Origin: Parvularcula sp.
Lineage (GTDB): Bacteria; Pseudomonadota; Alphaproteobacteria; Caulobacterales; Parvularculaceae
Assembly (NCBI GenBank): GCA_003506635.1
Contig: DNZB01000077.1
Location: forward strand, 654 to 18,159
Direction: 5' to 3'
DNA length: 17,506 nucleotides
Part shown: piece by piece, positions 8,658 to 15,063 of the stretch
Layout: the number at the start of each line of letters is the position of its first letter
How positions within the stretch are numbered: position 1 is the stretch's first letter
Notes under the pieces: model-generated
The model's input: the letters and a program-made list of their open reading frames with translations, nothing else
Told to the model about the DNA's origin: nothing
The model's database searches: none
Translations under genes and position numbers: made by a program

Positions 8658-9565
8658 GCCCGCTTCTCAAAATCGTCAGCGGCGACGGCGCTCCGGCGAC
8701 GTCGGACCAGTTGCACCACGCTGCGGAGCAAAAACGAGCGCGCGACGCGGTGCTGCGCGATACGCTCGTCCGTCTCGGCCGCCTGAATGACGAGGCCGTC
8801 GCGCGCATCCAGACGCTGCAACGTGAAATGAACGCGCCCTTCGCCAAGGCGGCGTCAAAGCTCGGCCTGTTGACGCGCGACGACATCGAAACCGCGATCG
8901 GCGTTCAACACGGCTTCATCCGCGAAGGCGAGGGCGAGGGGCGGCTGCCGCCCGATCTTGTCATCGTGCGCCGTCCGCGGTCACGCGAAGCCGAACAGTT
9001 CCGGGCCCTGCGAACGCGCCTCCTCACGTCGAAAGACGGCGAGACGATCGGACTTTTCGCGATCGCCGCGCACGGCGCTCATGAGGGCGCCGACCACATC
9101 GCGCTTAACATGGCGGCTTCCTTCGCTCAGCTTCGAAAGCGGGTGCTCATCCTTGACGCCGACTTGCGCGCCTCGCGCCTTGCGCGCGCCTTCGCGCTTG
9201 CAGCCGCGCCCGGCCTTCGCGAGACGCTGCTCGGCGAATGCGACATCCGAAACGCCGTGCGGGCGACGATCGTCCAGAATCTCAGCGTACTGACGGCCGG
9301 GGCGCCGGACAAGGACGGGCACGAGCTGCTTTCGAGCGAGGCGCTGCGTCTGACGCTTGAATATCTCCGTTGCGCCTATGACGTGGTCATCGTGATGACC
9401 GCGCCCTTCGGCCCGGTCGCCGACGCGCAATTCGTCTGGGCGGCGGCCGAAAAGGCCTTCGTCGTCGCGCGCCGCCATCAGGACCGGCTGCCGGCGCTCA
9501 AGGACCTCAACGCCGCGCTTCGCCACGCCGGCGCCGGCGTCATCGGCGCCGCGCTCGCCGGGTAG
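8654..9565 (+). CDS. EpsG/CpsD-like P-loop protein with degenerate nucleotide-binding motifs (probable pseudo-BY-kinase)
   Basis: The 303-residue protein starts at a GTG overlapping the chain-length gene. Residues about 35-90 (LVRLGRLNDEAVARIQ, then KLGLLTRDDIETAI) resemble the MshEN/GspE N-terminal module found on EpsG proteins. REAEQFRALRTRLL (111-124) is the usual lead-in to the kinase domain. Walker A' is present as VLILDADLRAS (D168, D170). Walker A, expected as GxGxGK(S/T), reads AHGAHEGADH (139-148) without Lys or Ser/Thr, and Walker B, expected as VIIDTPP, reads VIVMTAP (245-251) without Asp. The C terminus lacks a tyrosine cluster. EpsG-type proteins are known to drift from the Walker A consensus, but losing all three is more extreme. 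It may act as a structural partner of the chain-length protein. No frameshift or stop is seen. Confidence 0.84.
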   Translation: MSPLLKIVSGDGAPATSDQLHHAAEQKRARDAVLRDTLVRLGRLNDEAVARIQTLQREMNAPFAKAASKLGLLTRDDIETAIGVQHGFIREGEGEGRLPPDLVIVRRPRSREAEQFRALRTRLLTSKDGETIGLFAIAAHGAHEGADHIALNMAASFAQLRKRVLILDADLRASRLARAFALAAAPGLRETLLGECDIRNAVRATIVQNLSVLTAGAPDKDGHELLSSEALRLTLEYLRCAYDVVIVMTAPFGPVADAQFVWAAAEKAFVVARRHQDRLPALKDLNAALRHAGAGVIGAALAG

Positions 9566-9574
9566 GACGCGCTC

Positions 9575-10459
9575 ATGAACGCCGCATCGAGGCCTTTCGG
9601 GATGACGCGGAGGGACCTTAAGCGCCTGCTGCCGGGCGCTGTCTTCGCGCTCGGCTGGCTTGCGCTTTACCTGCCCGTCTATTGGGGTTTCGCCGAAGGG
9701 CCGTGGCGGCGCGATGAAAACGCTCATGCGCTGATCCTCATGGCGATCGCGGCAGGCGCCGCCGGCGTGCGCCTTGCGACGGAGCCTTTCGGGTTGACGG
9801 ACAAACCGGCGGAGATCGCGCAAGGCGGCGCCTTCATTCTGGCGGGACTTGCGGCGGCGATGCTCGGCAGGGCGTCTGAGGCGGAACTTGTCGCCTCCGC
9901 CTCGCAGGCGCCGCTCGCTTTGGGCGCTGCGCTCTCTTTGTTCGGCTGGGCGGGCGTCCGGCGTTTGTGGTTTCCGATCGCATTGACGCTTTACCTGGTC
10001 ATCTGGCCCGGATGGGCGCTCGATGCGCTGACGGCGCCGTTGAAAATCGCGGTCTCGCAAACCGTGGCGGCGGCGCTCTATGCGGCGGGACTGCCGGTCG
10101 CGCATGCGGGCGCCGTCATCTCGGCGGGGCCTTATCAACTGCTCGTCGCCGACGCCTGCGCCGGGCTCAATTCGCTGATTGCGCTGACCGCCGTCGGCGC
10201 CGTCTATCTCTACATGGTCAAGCACGCCGACTGGCGCGTCAACGCGATGGTGTTGGCGAGCCTTGCGCCCATAGCCGTCGCCGCCAACATCTGCCGCGTC
10301 GCGATTCTGGTGCTTATCACCTGGTTCATGGGCTTCGATGCGGGGCAAGGGTTTTTGCATGACGGCGCAGGGCTCGTGATGTTCGCGCTCGCGTTGGCGC
10401 TCGTATTTTCTGTCGATGCGCTGGCGGTCTTTCTCTTTCTGCGCAGGGCGCAGCGATGA
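9575..10459 (+). CDS. Exosortase (membrane Cys transpeptidase for PEP-CTERM proteins), possibly XrtV type
   Basis: The 294-residue integral membrane protein has about eight hydrophobic helices. The exosortase triad is complete: C195 in VADACAGLNSL, R241 in NICRVAILVL and H262 in GFLHDGAG. In the known family the enzyme cuts the PEP-CTERM tail of exported proteins in the inner membrane and probably transfers them to another anchor. The divergent PEPxxWA-CTERM gene offers a likely substrate, and the small membrane protein at 3132-3383 suggests the XrtV class, though the gene order (EpsD, EpsF, EpsG, exosortase, EpsI) also resembles XrtB loci. It is not fused to EpsI, which follows with an ATGA overlap. 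TAGGA at 9563-9567 supports the ATG at 9575; an ATG at 9602 is the alternative. The protein is full length with no missing key residue. Confidence 0.95.
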   Translation: MNAASRPFGMTRRDLKRLLPGAVFALGWLALYLPVYWGFAEGPWRRDENAHALILMAIAAGAAGVRLATEPFGLTDKPAEIAQGGAFILAGLAAAMLGRASEAELVASASQAPLALGAALSLFGWAGVRRLWFPIALTLYLVIWPGWALDALTAPLKIAVSQTVAAALYAAGLPVAHAGAVISAGPYQLLVADACAGLNSLIALTAVGAVYLYMVKHADWRVNAMVLASLAPIAVAANICRVAILVLITWFMGFDAGQGFLHDGAGLVMFALALALVFSVDALAVFLFLRRAQR

Positions 10460-11103
10460 CCGCCCTTGCGCGCGCCGCGTTCATCGCCGCCCTCATGATG
10501 CTGGCGGGCGCTGCAACCGCAATCGTCGCGCCGGGCGCCGGCCGCGAGGCCGTCGCCGCGCCCGATCTCGAAGCGCTGCTGCCGGAGGCGTTCGGCGTCT
10601 GGCGGCGCGTGCCGCTCGCCGATGCGGTGCTGCCGGCGGAGGCCGCGCTCGGCCCTGGGGAGGCGGTCGCCTATCGCGCTTATGCCGATGATCTCGGCCG
10701 CATCGTGACGCTTGTCGCCGCGTATGGCCCCCCCCTCGGCGACAGCGTAAGGCTGCACCGGCCGGAAACCTGCTACCGCGCGCAAGGCTTCGCAATCATC
10801 GCCCGCAAGGTCGGGGAGGCGGGCGATATTCCGGTCGTCAATCTTGACGCGCAAAGCAGCGCCCGGCGCGAAGCCGTCACCTATTGGCTGCGCGAGGGCG
10901 CGGATTTCTCGGTGCGCGCGGCCGACTCGCAATGGCGCCGGCTGACGCGACGGCGCGCCGCCGCCGCGGACGGCGCGCTCGTGCGGGTGTCGTCGATCAG
11001 CGCCGATCGTCCGCAATTCGATTTGCATGCGGAGTTTCTCTCTGGTTTCACCGCCGCCCTCGACCCGGAAGCGCGACGTCTCCTCGCCGGAGAGGGCTTG
11101 TGA
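10456..11103 (+). CDS. epsI: EpsI family exosortase-associated protein
   Basis: The 215-residue protein has an N-terminal hydrophobic segment (about 5-25) acting as signal anchor, then a periplasmic domain. The family signature HRPETCYRAQGF sits at 101-112 with the conserved C106, and the later blocks VTYWLREG and LHAEFLSGFTAAL also fit EpsI. EpsI proteins are found fused to or next to exosortases, and their biochemical role is unclear; the surface Cys and His suggest a part in substrate handling. It overlaps the exosortase stop by ATGA, so translation is likely coupled, and overlaps the next glycosyltransferase by GTGA. A run of eight C at 10728-10735 lies inside the gene (Gly-Pro-Pro-Leu codons), a place where slippage would shift the frame. 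Confidence 0.92.
   Translation: MTALARAAFIAALMMLAGAATAIVAPGAGREAVAAPDLEALLPEAFGVWRRVPLADAVLPAEAALGPGEAVAYRAYADDLGRIVTLVAAYGPPLGDSVRLHRPETCYRAQGFAIIARKVGEAGDIPVVNLDAQSSARREAVTYWLREGADFSVRAADSQWRRLTRRRAAAADGALVRVSSISADRPQFDLHAEFLSGFTAALDPEARRLLAGEGL
10728..10735 (+). repeat. Eight-base C homopolymer inside epsI
   Basis: Eight consecutive C encode the Pro-Pro part of AAYGPPLGD, upstream of the conserved HRPETCY motif. A one-base change in length would truncate or scramble EpsI before its key Cys. The frame as given is intact. Confidence 0.6.
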
Positions 11104-12125
11104 GCCTCAGCGCTCGCTTCGGCGCCGTCATCGTCAATTACCGCTGCGCGCCGTTGGCGCTCGACGCGGCGCTCAGTTTTCTGGGCGACGGCGGCGGGCG
11201 CGCCGTCATCGTCGACAACGCCTCTGATGACGGATCGCCGGACTATATCGAAGCGGCGATGCGCGGCGGCGCGCATGCGCCGGAAAGCCCGCCCGACCCC
11301 TTGCCGGGCCGCGCCGTTCGTTTCGCCGACCCCGCGCGGCTTGCGCCGGGGCGTTTGTCGGTCCTGCGTTCAAAGACGAATGGCGGGTTCGCCGCCGGGT
11401 GCAACGCCGGGCTTCGTCTTCTCGCGGCGGCGCCGAAGATCGATCGCCTGCTTCTTCTCAATCCAGACGCGCTCCTCGCGCAAGGCGCGCTTCTCGCCTT
11501 CGCCGGCCGTCTCATGGACGACAGCGCCGGCCTTTGCGGCGCGAGCGTCGTCGCCTTCGACGCGCCCCACCGGGTGCAAGCCTTCGGCGGCGCGGCGTTC
11601 GATGCGGTGCTGATGACGGGGCGCAATATCGGCGAGGGCGAAACGCTCGCGCAAGCGCCGGACCGGCGCAGCATCGAGGCGCGGCTCGACTATCCGCTCG
11701 GCGCGGCGATCGCGCTCCGAAAGGACTATCTCAGCCGCGCCGGTTATCTCGATGAGCGCTATTTTCTTTATTACGAGGAAATCGACTGGGCGCGCGCCGG
11801 CGGCGGCGCGTATCGCCCTGTCTGGGCGCCGGAGGCTGTCGTCTATCATCGTTACGGCGCCGCGTCGAAGAGCGAGCGGCGCGTGGCGGGGGAGCCCTCG
11901 CAGCGCTCACCGCTTTCCGATTATCACATGACGCGCTCGCGCGTTCTATTCGCCGCCAAATGGCGCCCGCCGCTCGCCCCGCTCGCGATGCTCGCCGGCG
12001 GCGCGCAGGCGGCGCGGCGCTATTTGCGCGGGCGGCCCCGGAACGGCGCGGCGGTCTTGCGCGCGAGCCTCCCCGGCAGCCCGCGGCGCTTTCCGTTTTC
12101 GACTGCAGCGCATACGGACGATTAG
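11100..12125 (+). CDS. Glycosyltransferase family 2, rhamnosyltransferase-like
   Basis: From the GTG at 11100 the protein has 341 residues. Motifs run in the usual order: VIVDNASDDGS (36-46), NGGFAAGCNAG (94-104), LLLNPDA (118-124, the DxD-like site) and YFLYYEEIDW (221-230), the acceptor/base block typical of WbbL-like rhamnosyltransferases. It is cytosolic, with a mildly hydrophobic stretch at about 290-305 that may touch the membrane. It probably adds a sugar to the lipid-linked repeat unit; rhamnose is a family guess. An open frame extends back to 10884, but that would lie inside epsI. GGAGAGG at 11089-11095 precedes the GTG, and the GTGA overlap matches operon style. It is the last gene of the tight operon. 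The C-terminal 40 residues are basic and low in complexity. Confidence 0.91.
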   Translation: MSLSARFGAVIVNYRCAPLALDAALSFLGDGGGRAVIVDNASDDGSPDYIEAAMRGGAHAPESPPDPLPGRAVRFADPARLAPGRLSVLRSKTNGGFAAGCNAGLRLLAAAPKIDRLLLLNPDALLAQGALLAFAGRLMDDSAGLCGASVVAFDAPHRVQAFGGAAFDAVLMTGRNIGEGETLAQAPDRRSIEARLDYPLGAAIALRKDYLSRAGYLDERYFLYYEEIDWARAGGGAYRPVWAPEAVVYHRYGAASKSERRVAGEPSQRSPLSDYHMTRSRVLFAAKWRPPLAPLAMLAGGAQAARRYLRGRPRNGAAVLRASLPGSPRRFPFSTAAHTDD

Positions 12126-12170
12126 CGCCGGTTTGTCATCCGCGCCGACGCCTGATATCGACGGCGCGCC

Positions 12171-13562
12171 ATGCAGGACGCCCCCGCCGACCAGCCCCCT
12201 CCGGAGCCGCCGCCGCCCGCGGGCGACACCGCGCTTGACGAGCTTTTCGGGGCCGGGGATTTCGGCGATCGTCTGGCGGCGGGCGCTGAATGGCTCGGGC
12301 GCCAGCTGTCCTCCGCCGATGTCAGCATCCAGGCGGCGATCATCGCCGTCGCGCTCATCCCGGCGCTGATCTTCGGCTCGCAGCTTCGAAAGCTGATCAT
12401 GGCGCAGATCGCGCCGCGCGCGCCTTACGGCGTCTTGCGGCGCGCCGCCAACGCCTTTGCGCATATCGCAAGCCCGATCGCGCTTTCGCTCATCTGGTTT
12501 GCGGCGAGCGTCATCCTTGACGCGCTTGGGCGCCCGAACGGCGTCGTCAACGCGGGCATTTCGCTGCTTGGCGCGTGGATCGTCATCCGGCTCGTTACGC
12601 TCGTCATCCGCTCGCCCTTCTGGTCGCGCGTCGCCTTCTATATCGCCTGGCCGGTCGCCGCGCTCGACGTTTTCGGCGTCCTCGACGACACGATCCGCAA
12701 TCTCGACCGCCTGTCGGTTCCCCTTGGCCGCAATCCGGACGGCGGCCCCGGCGCCTTCAGCGCGTTCGATTTCATCCGCGTCATCATTCTCTTGCTCGTT
12801 CTCTTCTGGATCGCCGGCGCGGTCTCGAAATTCGTCAAGGGGCGCATCGCCGCCAGCGCCGAACTGACGCCCTCGTTCCAGACGCTCCTGATCAAGGTTC
12901 TCGACATCGTTCTTCCCGCGGCGGCGTTCCTCATCGCGTTGCAGATGGTCGGGTTCAATTTCGCGACGCTCGCGATCTTTGGCGGCGCGATGGGACTTGC
13001 GATCGGCTTCGGCCTGCAGCGCACGATTTCGAATTTCTTCGCAGGCTTCACGCTGGTCGCGGAAAAATCGATCAAGCCCGGCGACGTCGTCGAGGTCGGG
13101 CAGACCTTCGGCTGGGTGACGGAAATGACGGCGCGCTACGTCACCTTGCGCACGCGCGACGGCAAGGCGCACCTGATCCCCAATGACCGTTTCATCGAAG
13201 AAGGCGTCGTCAACTGGAGCCATGCCGACCGCATCGTCCGGCTGCACGCCGGGTTCGGGGTCAGCTACGCGACGGCGGACCTGCGCGCCGTCAAGAAAGC
13301 GGCGGAGGAAACGGCGGTCACCGTCGAGCGGGTGTTGAAAACCCCCGCGCCGATGTGCAACCTGGTTGAATTCGGCGACAGCCGGGTCAATTTCGACCTG
13401 CGCTTCTGGATCAACGACCCAGCGAACGGCGTCGCCAATGTGACCAGCCAGGTGATGCTGGCGCTGTGGGACCGCCTGAAGGAGATGGGGATCGAAATGC
13501 CCTTCCCGCAGCGCGACCTGCATGTCCGGACGCTTCCCCCCGGCGTTCCGGGAAAATCCTGA
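12171..13562 (+). CDS. MscS family small-conductance mechanosensitive channel
   Basis: The 463-residue protein is longer than E. coli MscS (286) because of an N-terminal Pro-rich cytoplasmic stretch (about 7-18) and extra helices. Hydrophobic helices lie near 54-70, 101-119, 125-147, 155-172, 201-219 and 241-260. The pore-lining TM3 at about 264-288 has the Gly/Ala packing (FGGAMGLAIGFGLQ) of MscS and is followed by FFAGFTLVAEKSIKPGDVVEV. The beta domain carries LIPND (335-339), equivalent to the IPN signature, and the alpha/beta C-terminal domain runs to about 450. Such channels open under membrane tension and release solutes on osmotic downshock. It starts 45 bases after the last operon gene with only a poor ribosome site, so it may be read through from the operon or have its own promoter. 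A strong stem-loop follows the stop. Confidence 0.93.
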   Translation: MQDAPADQPPPEPPPPAGDTALDELFGAGDFGDRLAAGAEWLGRQLSSADVSIQAAIIAVALIPALIFGSQLRKLIMAQIAPRAPYGVLRRAANAFAHIASPIALSLIWFAASVILDALGRPNGVVNAGISLLGAWIVIRLVTLVIRSPFWSRVAFYIAWPVAALDVFGVLDDTIRNLDRLSVPLGRNPDGGPGAFSAFDFIRVIILLLVLFWIAGAVSKFVKGRIAASAELTPSFQTLLIKVLDIVLPAAAFLIALQMVGFNFATLAIFGGAMGLAIGFGLQRTISNFFAGFTLVAEKSIKPGDVVEVGQTFGWVTEMTARYVTLRTRDGKAHLIPNDRFIEEGVVNWSHADRIVRLHAGFGVSYATADLRAVKKAAEETAVTVERVLKTPAPMCNLVEFGDSRVNFDLRFWINDPANGVANVTSQVMLALWDRLKEMGIEMPFPQRDLHVRTLPPGVPGKS

Positions 13563-13564
13563 TC

Positions 13565-13604
13565 GCCGAAGGGCGCCGGCGCCGCTTTGTCAGCGCCCTT
13601 CGGC
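13565..13604 (+). terminator. Stem-loop terminator candidate after the mscS-like gene
   Basis: GCCGAAGGGCGC (13565-13576) and GCGCCCTTCGGC (13593-13604) form a perfect 12-bp GC-rich stem with a 16-base loop, 2 bases after the channel stop codon. There is no T run, so it would stop or protect the transcript without the classic U tail. It probably marks the 3' end of the long plus-strand unit. Confidence 0.6.
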
Positions 13605-13614
13605 CCGCTATAGT
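13587..13614 (+). promoter_or_regulatory. Sigma-70-type promoter for the lipoprotein gene
   Basis: TTGTCA (13587-13592) and TATAGT (13609-13614) each match the -35 and -10 consensus at 5 of 6 bases, with a 16-base spacer. Transcription would start near 13621, about 60 bases before the lipoprotein ATG. The -35 box lies in the loop of the preceding stem-loop, and its right arm forms most of the spacer. Confidence 0.55.
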
Positions 13615-13682
13615 GCGCGATGCATTCGGGGGGTCTTTCGGGGCGCCGCGAGGGCTGGGCGCTATGGTTGGAGGATGACGCT

Positions 13683-14243
13683 ATGAGAAATGCACTCTTG
13701 CTGGCGGCGTTCGCCGCGCTGTCGGTCGCGGCCTGCGCGACAAATTCAACGCCCTATGGTCCGGCGACCGGCAAAAGTCCCTACGGCTTTACGGATCAGA
13801 AGATTGAGGACAACCGCTACCGCATCGTCTTTCGCGGCAATTCCTCGACCGAGCGCGAAACGGTCGAAACCTTTCTCCTCTACCGCGCGGCGGAACTGAC
13901 CCTTGAGAACGGGTTCGATTACTTCGTCGTCACCGAACAGGACACCGAGGCGAACCGGCGCTATTCATCGGCCGGCTATCCGGCGTTTTACGGGCGCTAT
14001 GGATACGGGTTCGGGTCCTATTATGGCGCATTCCCCTATTACGCGTATGGATGGGGTTGGGGCGCTCCTTATGGGCCGGGCTACGGCTACGGCTACGACA
14101 CGCGTGAGATTACGCGCTATTCGGCGCTCGCCTTCATCACGATGTTCAAGGGCAAGAAGCCGGCGGACGATCCGCAGGCGTTTGACGCGCGCTCGGTCAT
14201 TGAAAACCTTCGCGCCTATGTCGAGGCGCCGCCGGCGTCTTAG
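13683..14243 (+). CDS. CC0125/CC1285 family lipoprotein with a Tyr/Gly-rich segment
   Basis: From the ATG at 13683 the protein has 186 residues. A signal peptide ends in the lipobox VAAC, with the lipidated Cys at 18. Residues about 40-85 contain IEDNRYRIVFRGNSSTERE and FLLYRAAELTLENGFDYF, the conserved core of a Caulobacter-type lipoprotein family of unknown function. Residues about 98-140 are rich in Tyr, Gly, Phe and Trp, low in complexity and probably flexible. The C-terminal 45 residues are more ordinary. Envelope localisation is likely; no function is known. GGAGGA at 13670-13675, 7 bases before the ATG, fixes the start against an upstream ATG at 13620 that would hide the signal peptide. 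The stop codon overlaps that of the convergent PilZ gene. Confidence 0.88.
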   Translation: MRNALLLAAFAALSVAACATNSTPYGPATGKSPYGFTDQKIEDNRYRIVFRGNSSTERETVETFLLYRAAELTLENGFDYFVVTEQDTEANRRYSSAGYPAFYGRYGYGFGSYYGAFPYYAYGWGWGAPYGPGYGYGYDTREITRYSALAFITMFKGKKPADDPQAFDARSVIENLRAYVEAPPAS

Positions 14244-14854
14244 ACCGCGCGCAGCTTGCCCTGGCGCATCTCGGGCGACGCGCCCGCGGCTGCCGCGCGC
14301 TCATAAAGCGCGACGAAGCCGCGCGGCGTGTGGCGGATGACGATCGCCTTCTGCCGGCCGACATGGATCGCCGAACCGACCGCGGGCTTGCGCGGCGCCT
14401 CGACGGCGACGCCGTCGACCGACATGTCAAGGACTCGCACATAAAGCGAGCCGCCGTCCGGCAGGCGGCAGACCATGCGCTGTTCGGCGCTTGGGTGGCG
14501 TGGCGCGGCGCGGCGGTCGCCAAGCCCGGCGGCAAGCGGGCCGTTGGCGCGCAGCATCAGCTGTTCGGTGAGCAGGGTGCGGCGGCGGCGCGAGAGGAGG
14601 AACGACAGCGCAAAGCCGTCAGGGAAGGTGCGGGCGACGCGCCCCTCGATGACGTCGAGCCCGCTGACATAAATGACCGCCGCGTCGCCCTTGACGACAT
14701 GCGCGTCCACCTTGACCGCAAGGTCGCCCGGCGAAATGTTGACGAGCTGGCCGTCATGCTCGTCGATGCCGTTGACGATGATCCGGGCAGGAAGGTCGAG
14801 CGGAATGCGCTGGAATCGGCGGTTGTCCGATTTGTTCAAGGTTTTCGCCAACAC
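14240..14854 (-). CDS. Tandem PilZ domain protein, probable c-di-GMP sensor
   Basis: The 204-residue soluble protein holds two PilZ-like units. The first has RRFQR (R12/R16 as RxxxR) and NISPGD (39-44), where the usual final Gly of N/DxSxxG is Asp. The second has R115/R119 as RxxxR and DMSVDG (143-148), a full match. The second unit should therefore bind c-di-GMP, while the first may be weakened or structural. PilZ proteins relay c-di-GMP to motility or exopolysaccharide machinery, which fits the nearby EPS operon but does not prove a link. The start is a GTG (complement of 14852-14854) without a clear ribosome site; TTG 14851 or a later start is possible. It is convergent with the lipoprotein gene and divergent from the peptidase gene. 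No output domain is attached. Confidence 0.85.
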   Translation of the reverse strand: MLAKTLNKSDNRRFQRIPLDLPARIIVNGIDEHDGQLVNISPGDLAVKVDAHVVKGDAAVIYVSGLDVIEGRVARTFPDGFALSFLLSRRRRTLLTEQLMLRANGPLAAGLGDRRAAPRHPSAEQRMVCRLPDGGSLYVRVLDMSVDGVAVEAPRKPAVGSAIHVGRQKAIVIRHTPRGFVALYERAAAAGASPEMRQGKLRAV

Positions 14855-14977
14855 GGAATGACACCCACGAGCTTCTTCGCCGCCCCCGCTGTGCAGGATA
14901 GGCGCCGACGCTCAAACCTTCGCTAAGCGGCTGTCTAAAACTTTAGCCGACCGGCGTTCCGGGCGCGGCGGAGCGTT

Positions 14978-15006
14978 TTGACATGCGGGCCGGCATGGTT
15001 AAGCGT
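14978..15006 (+). promoter_or_regulatory. Possible promoter of the prolyl oligopeptidase gene
   Basis: A perfect -35 hexamer TTGACA at 14978-14983 lies in the 209-base gap between the PilZ and peptidase genes, in the right direction. The -10 is weak: TAAGCG at 15000-15005 with a 16-base spacer. A start near 15012 would leave a leader of about 50 bases. The rest of the gap holds no gene that I can see. Confidence 0.35.
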
Positions 15007-15063
15007 TGGTGACCGGCCCGGGCGGCGGAACGTCCGGGGGCCATCTCATTTGGGGACAGCGCG

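Noticed and set aside
8981..10360. 459-residue minus-strand open frame across the EpsG-like and exosortase genes
   Set aside because: Low-complexity Arg-rich product that crosses two real genes with intact catalytic motifs.
10884..11099. N-terminal extension of the second GT2 back to 10884
   Set aside because: The extension is an Arg/Ala-rich shadow of epsI; the GTG at 11100 has a ribosome site and a typical 4-base overlap.
11946..13523. 525-residue open frame on the minus strand opposite the MscS-type gene
   Set aside because: Its product is an Arg/Asp/Glu-rich string with no motif; the plus strand has a complete channel. Long antisense frames are expected from the high GC at third positions.
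13620..13682. Upstream ATG for the lipoprotein at 13620
   Set aside because: It would place 21 residues before the signal peptide; GGAGGA and the lipobox fix the start at 13683.
14935..14946. CTAAAACTTTAG near-palindrome as an operator
   Set aside because: The half-sites are short, no regulator is nearby, and I have no matching known motif.
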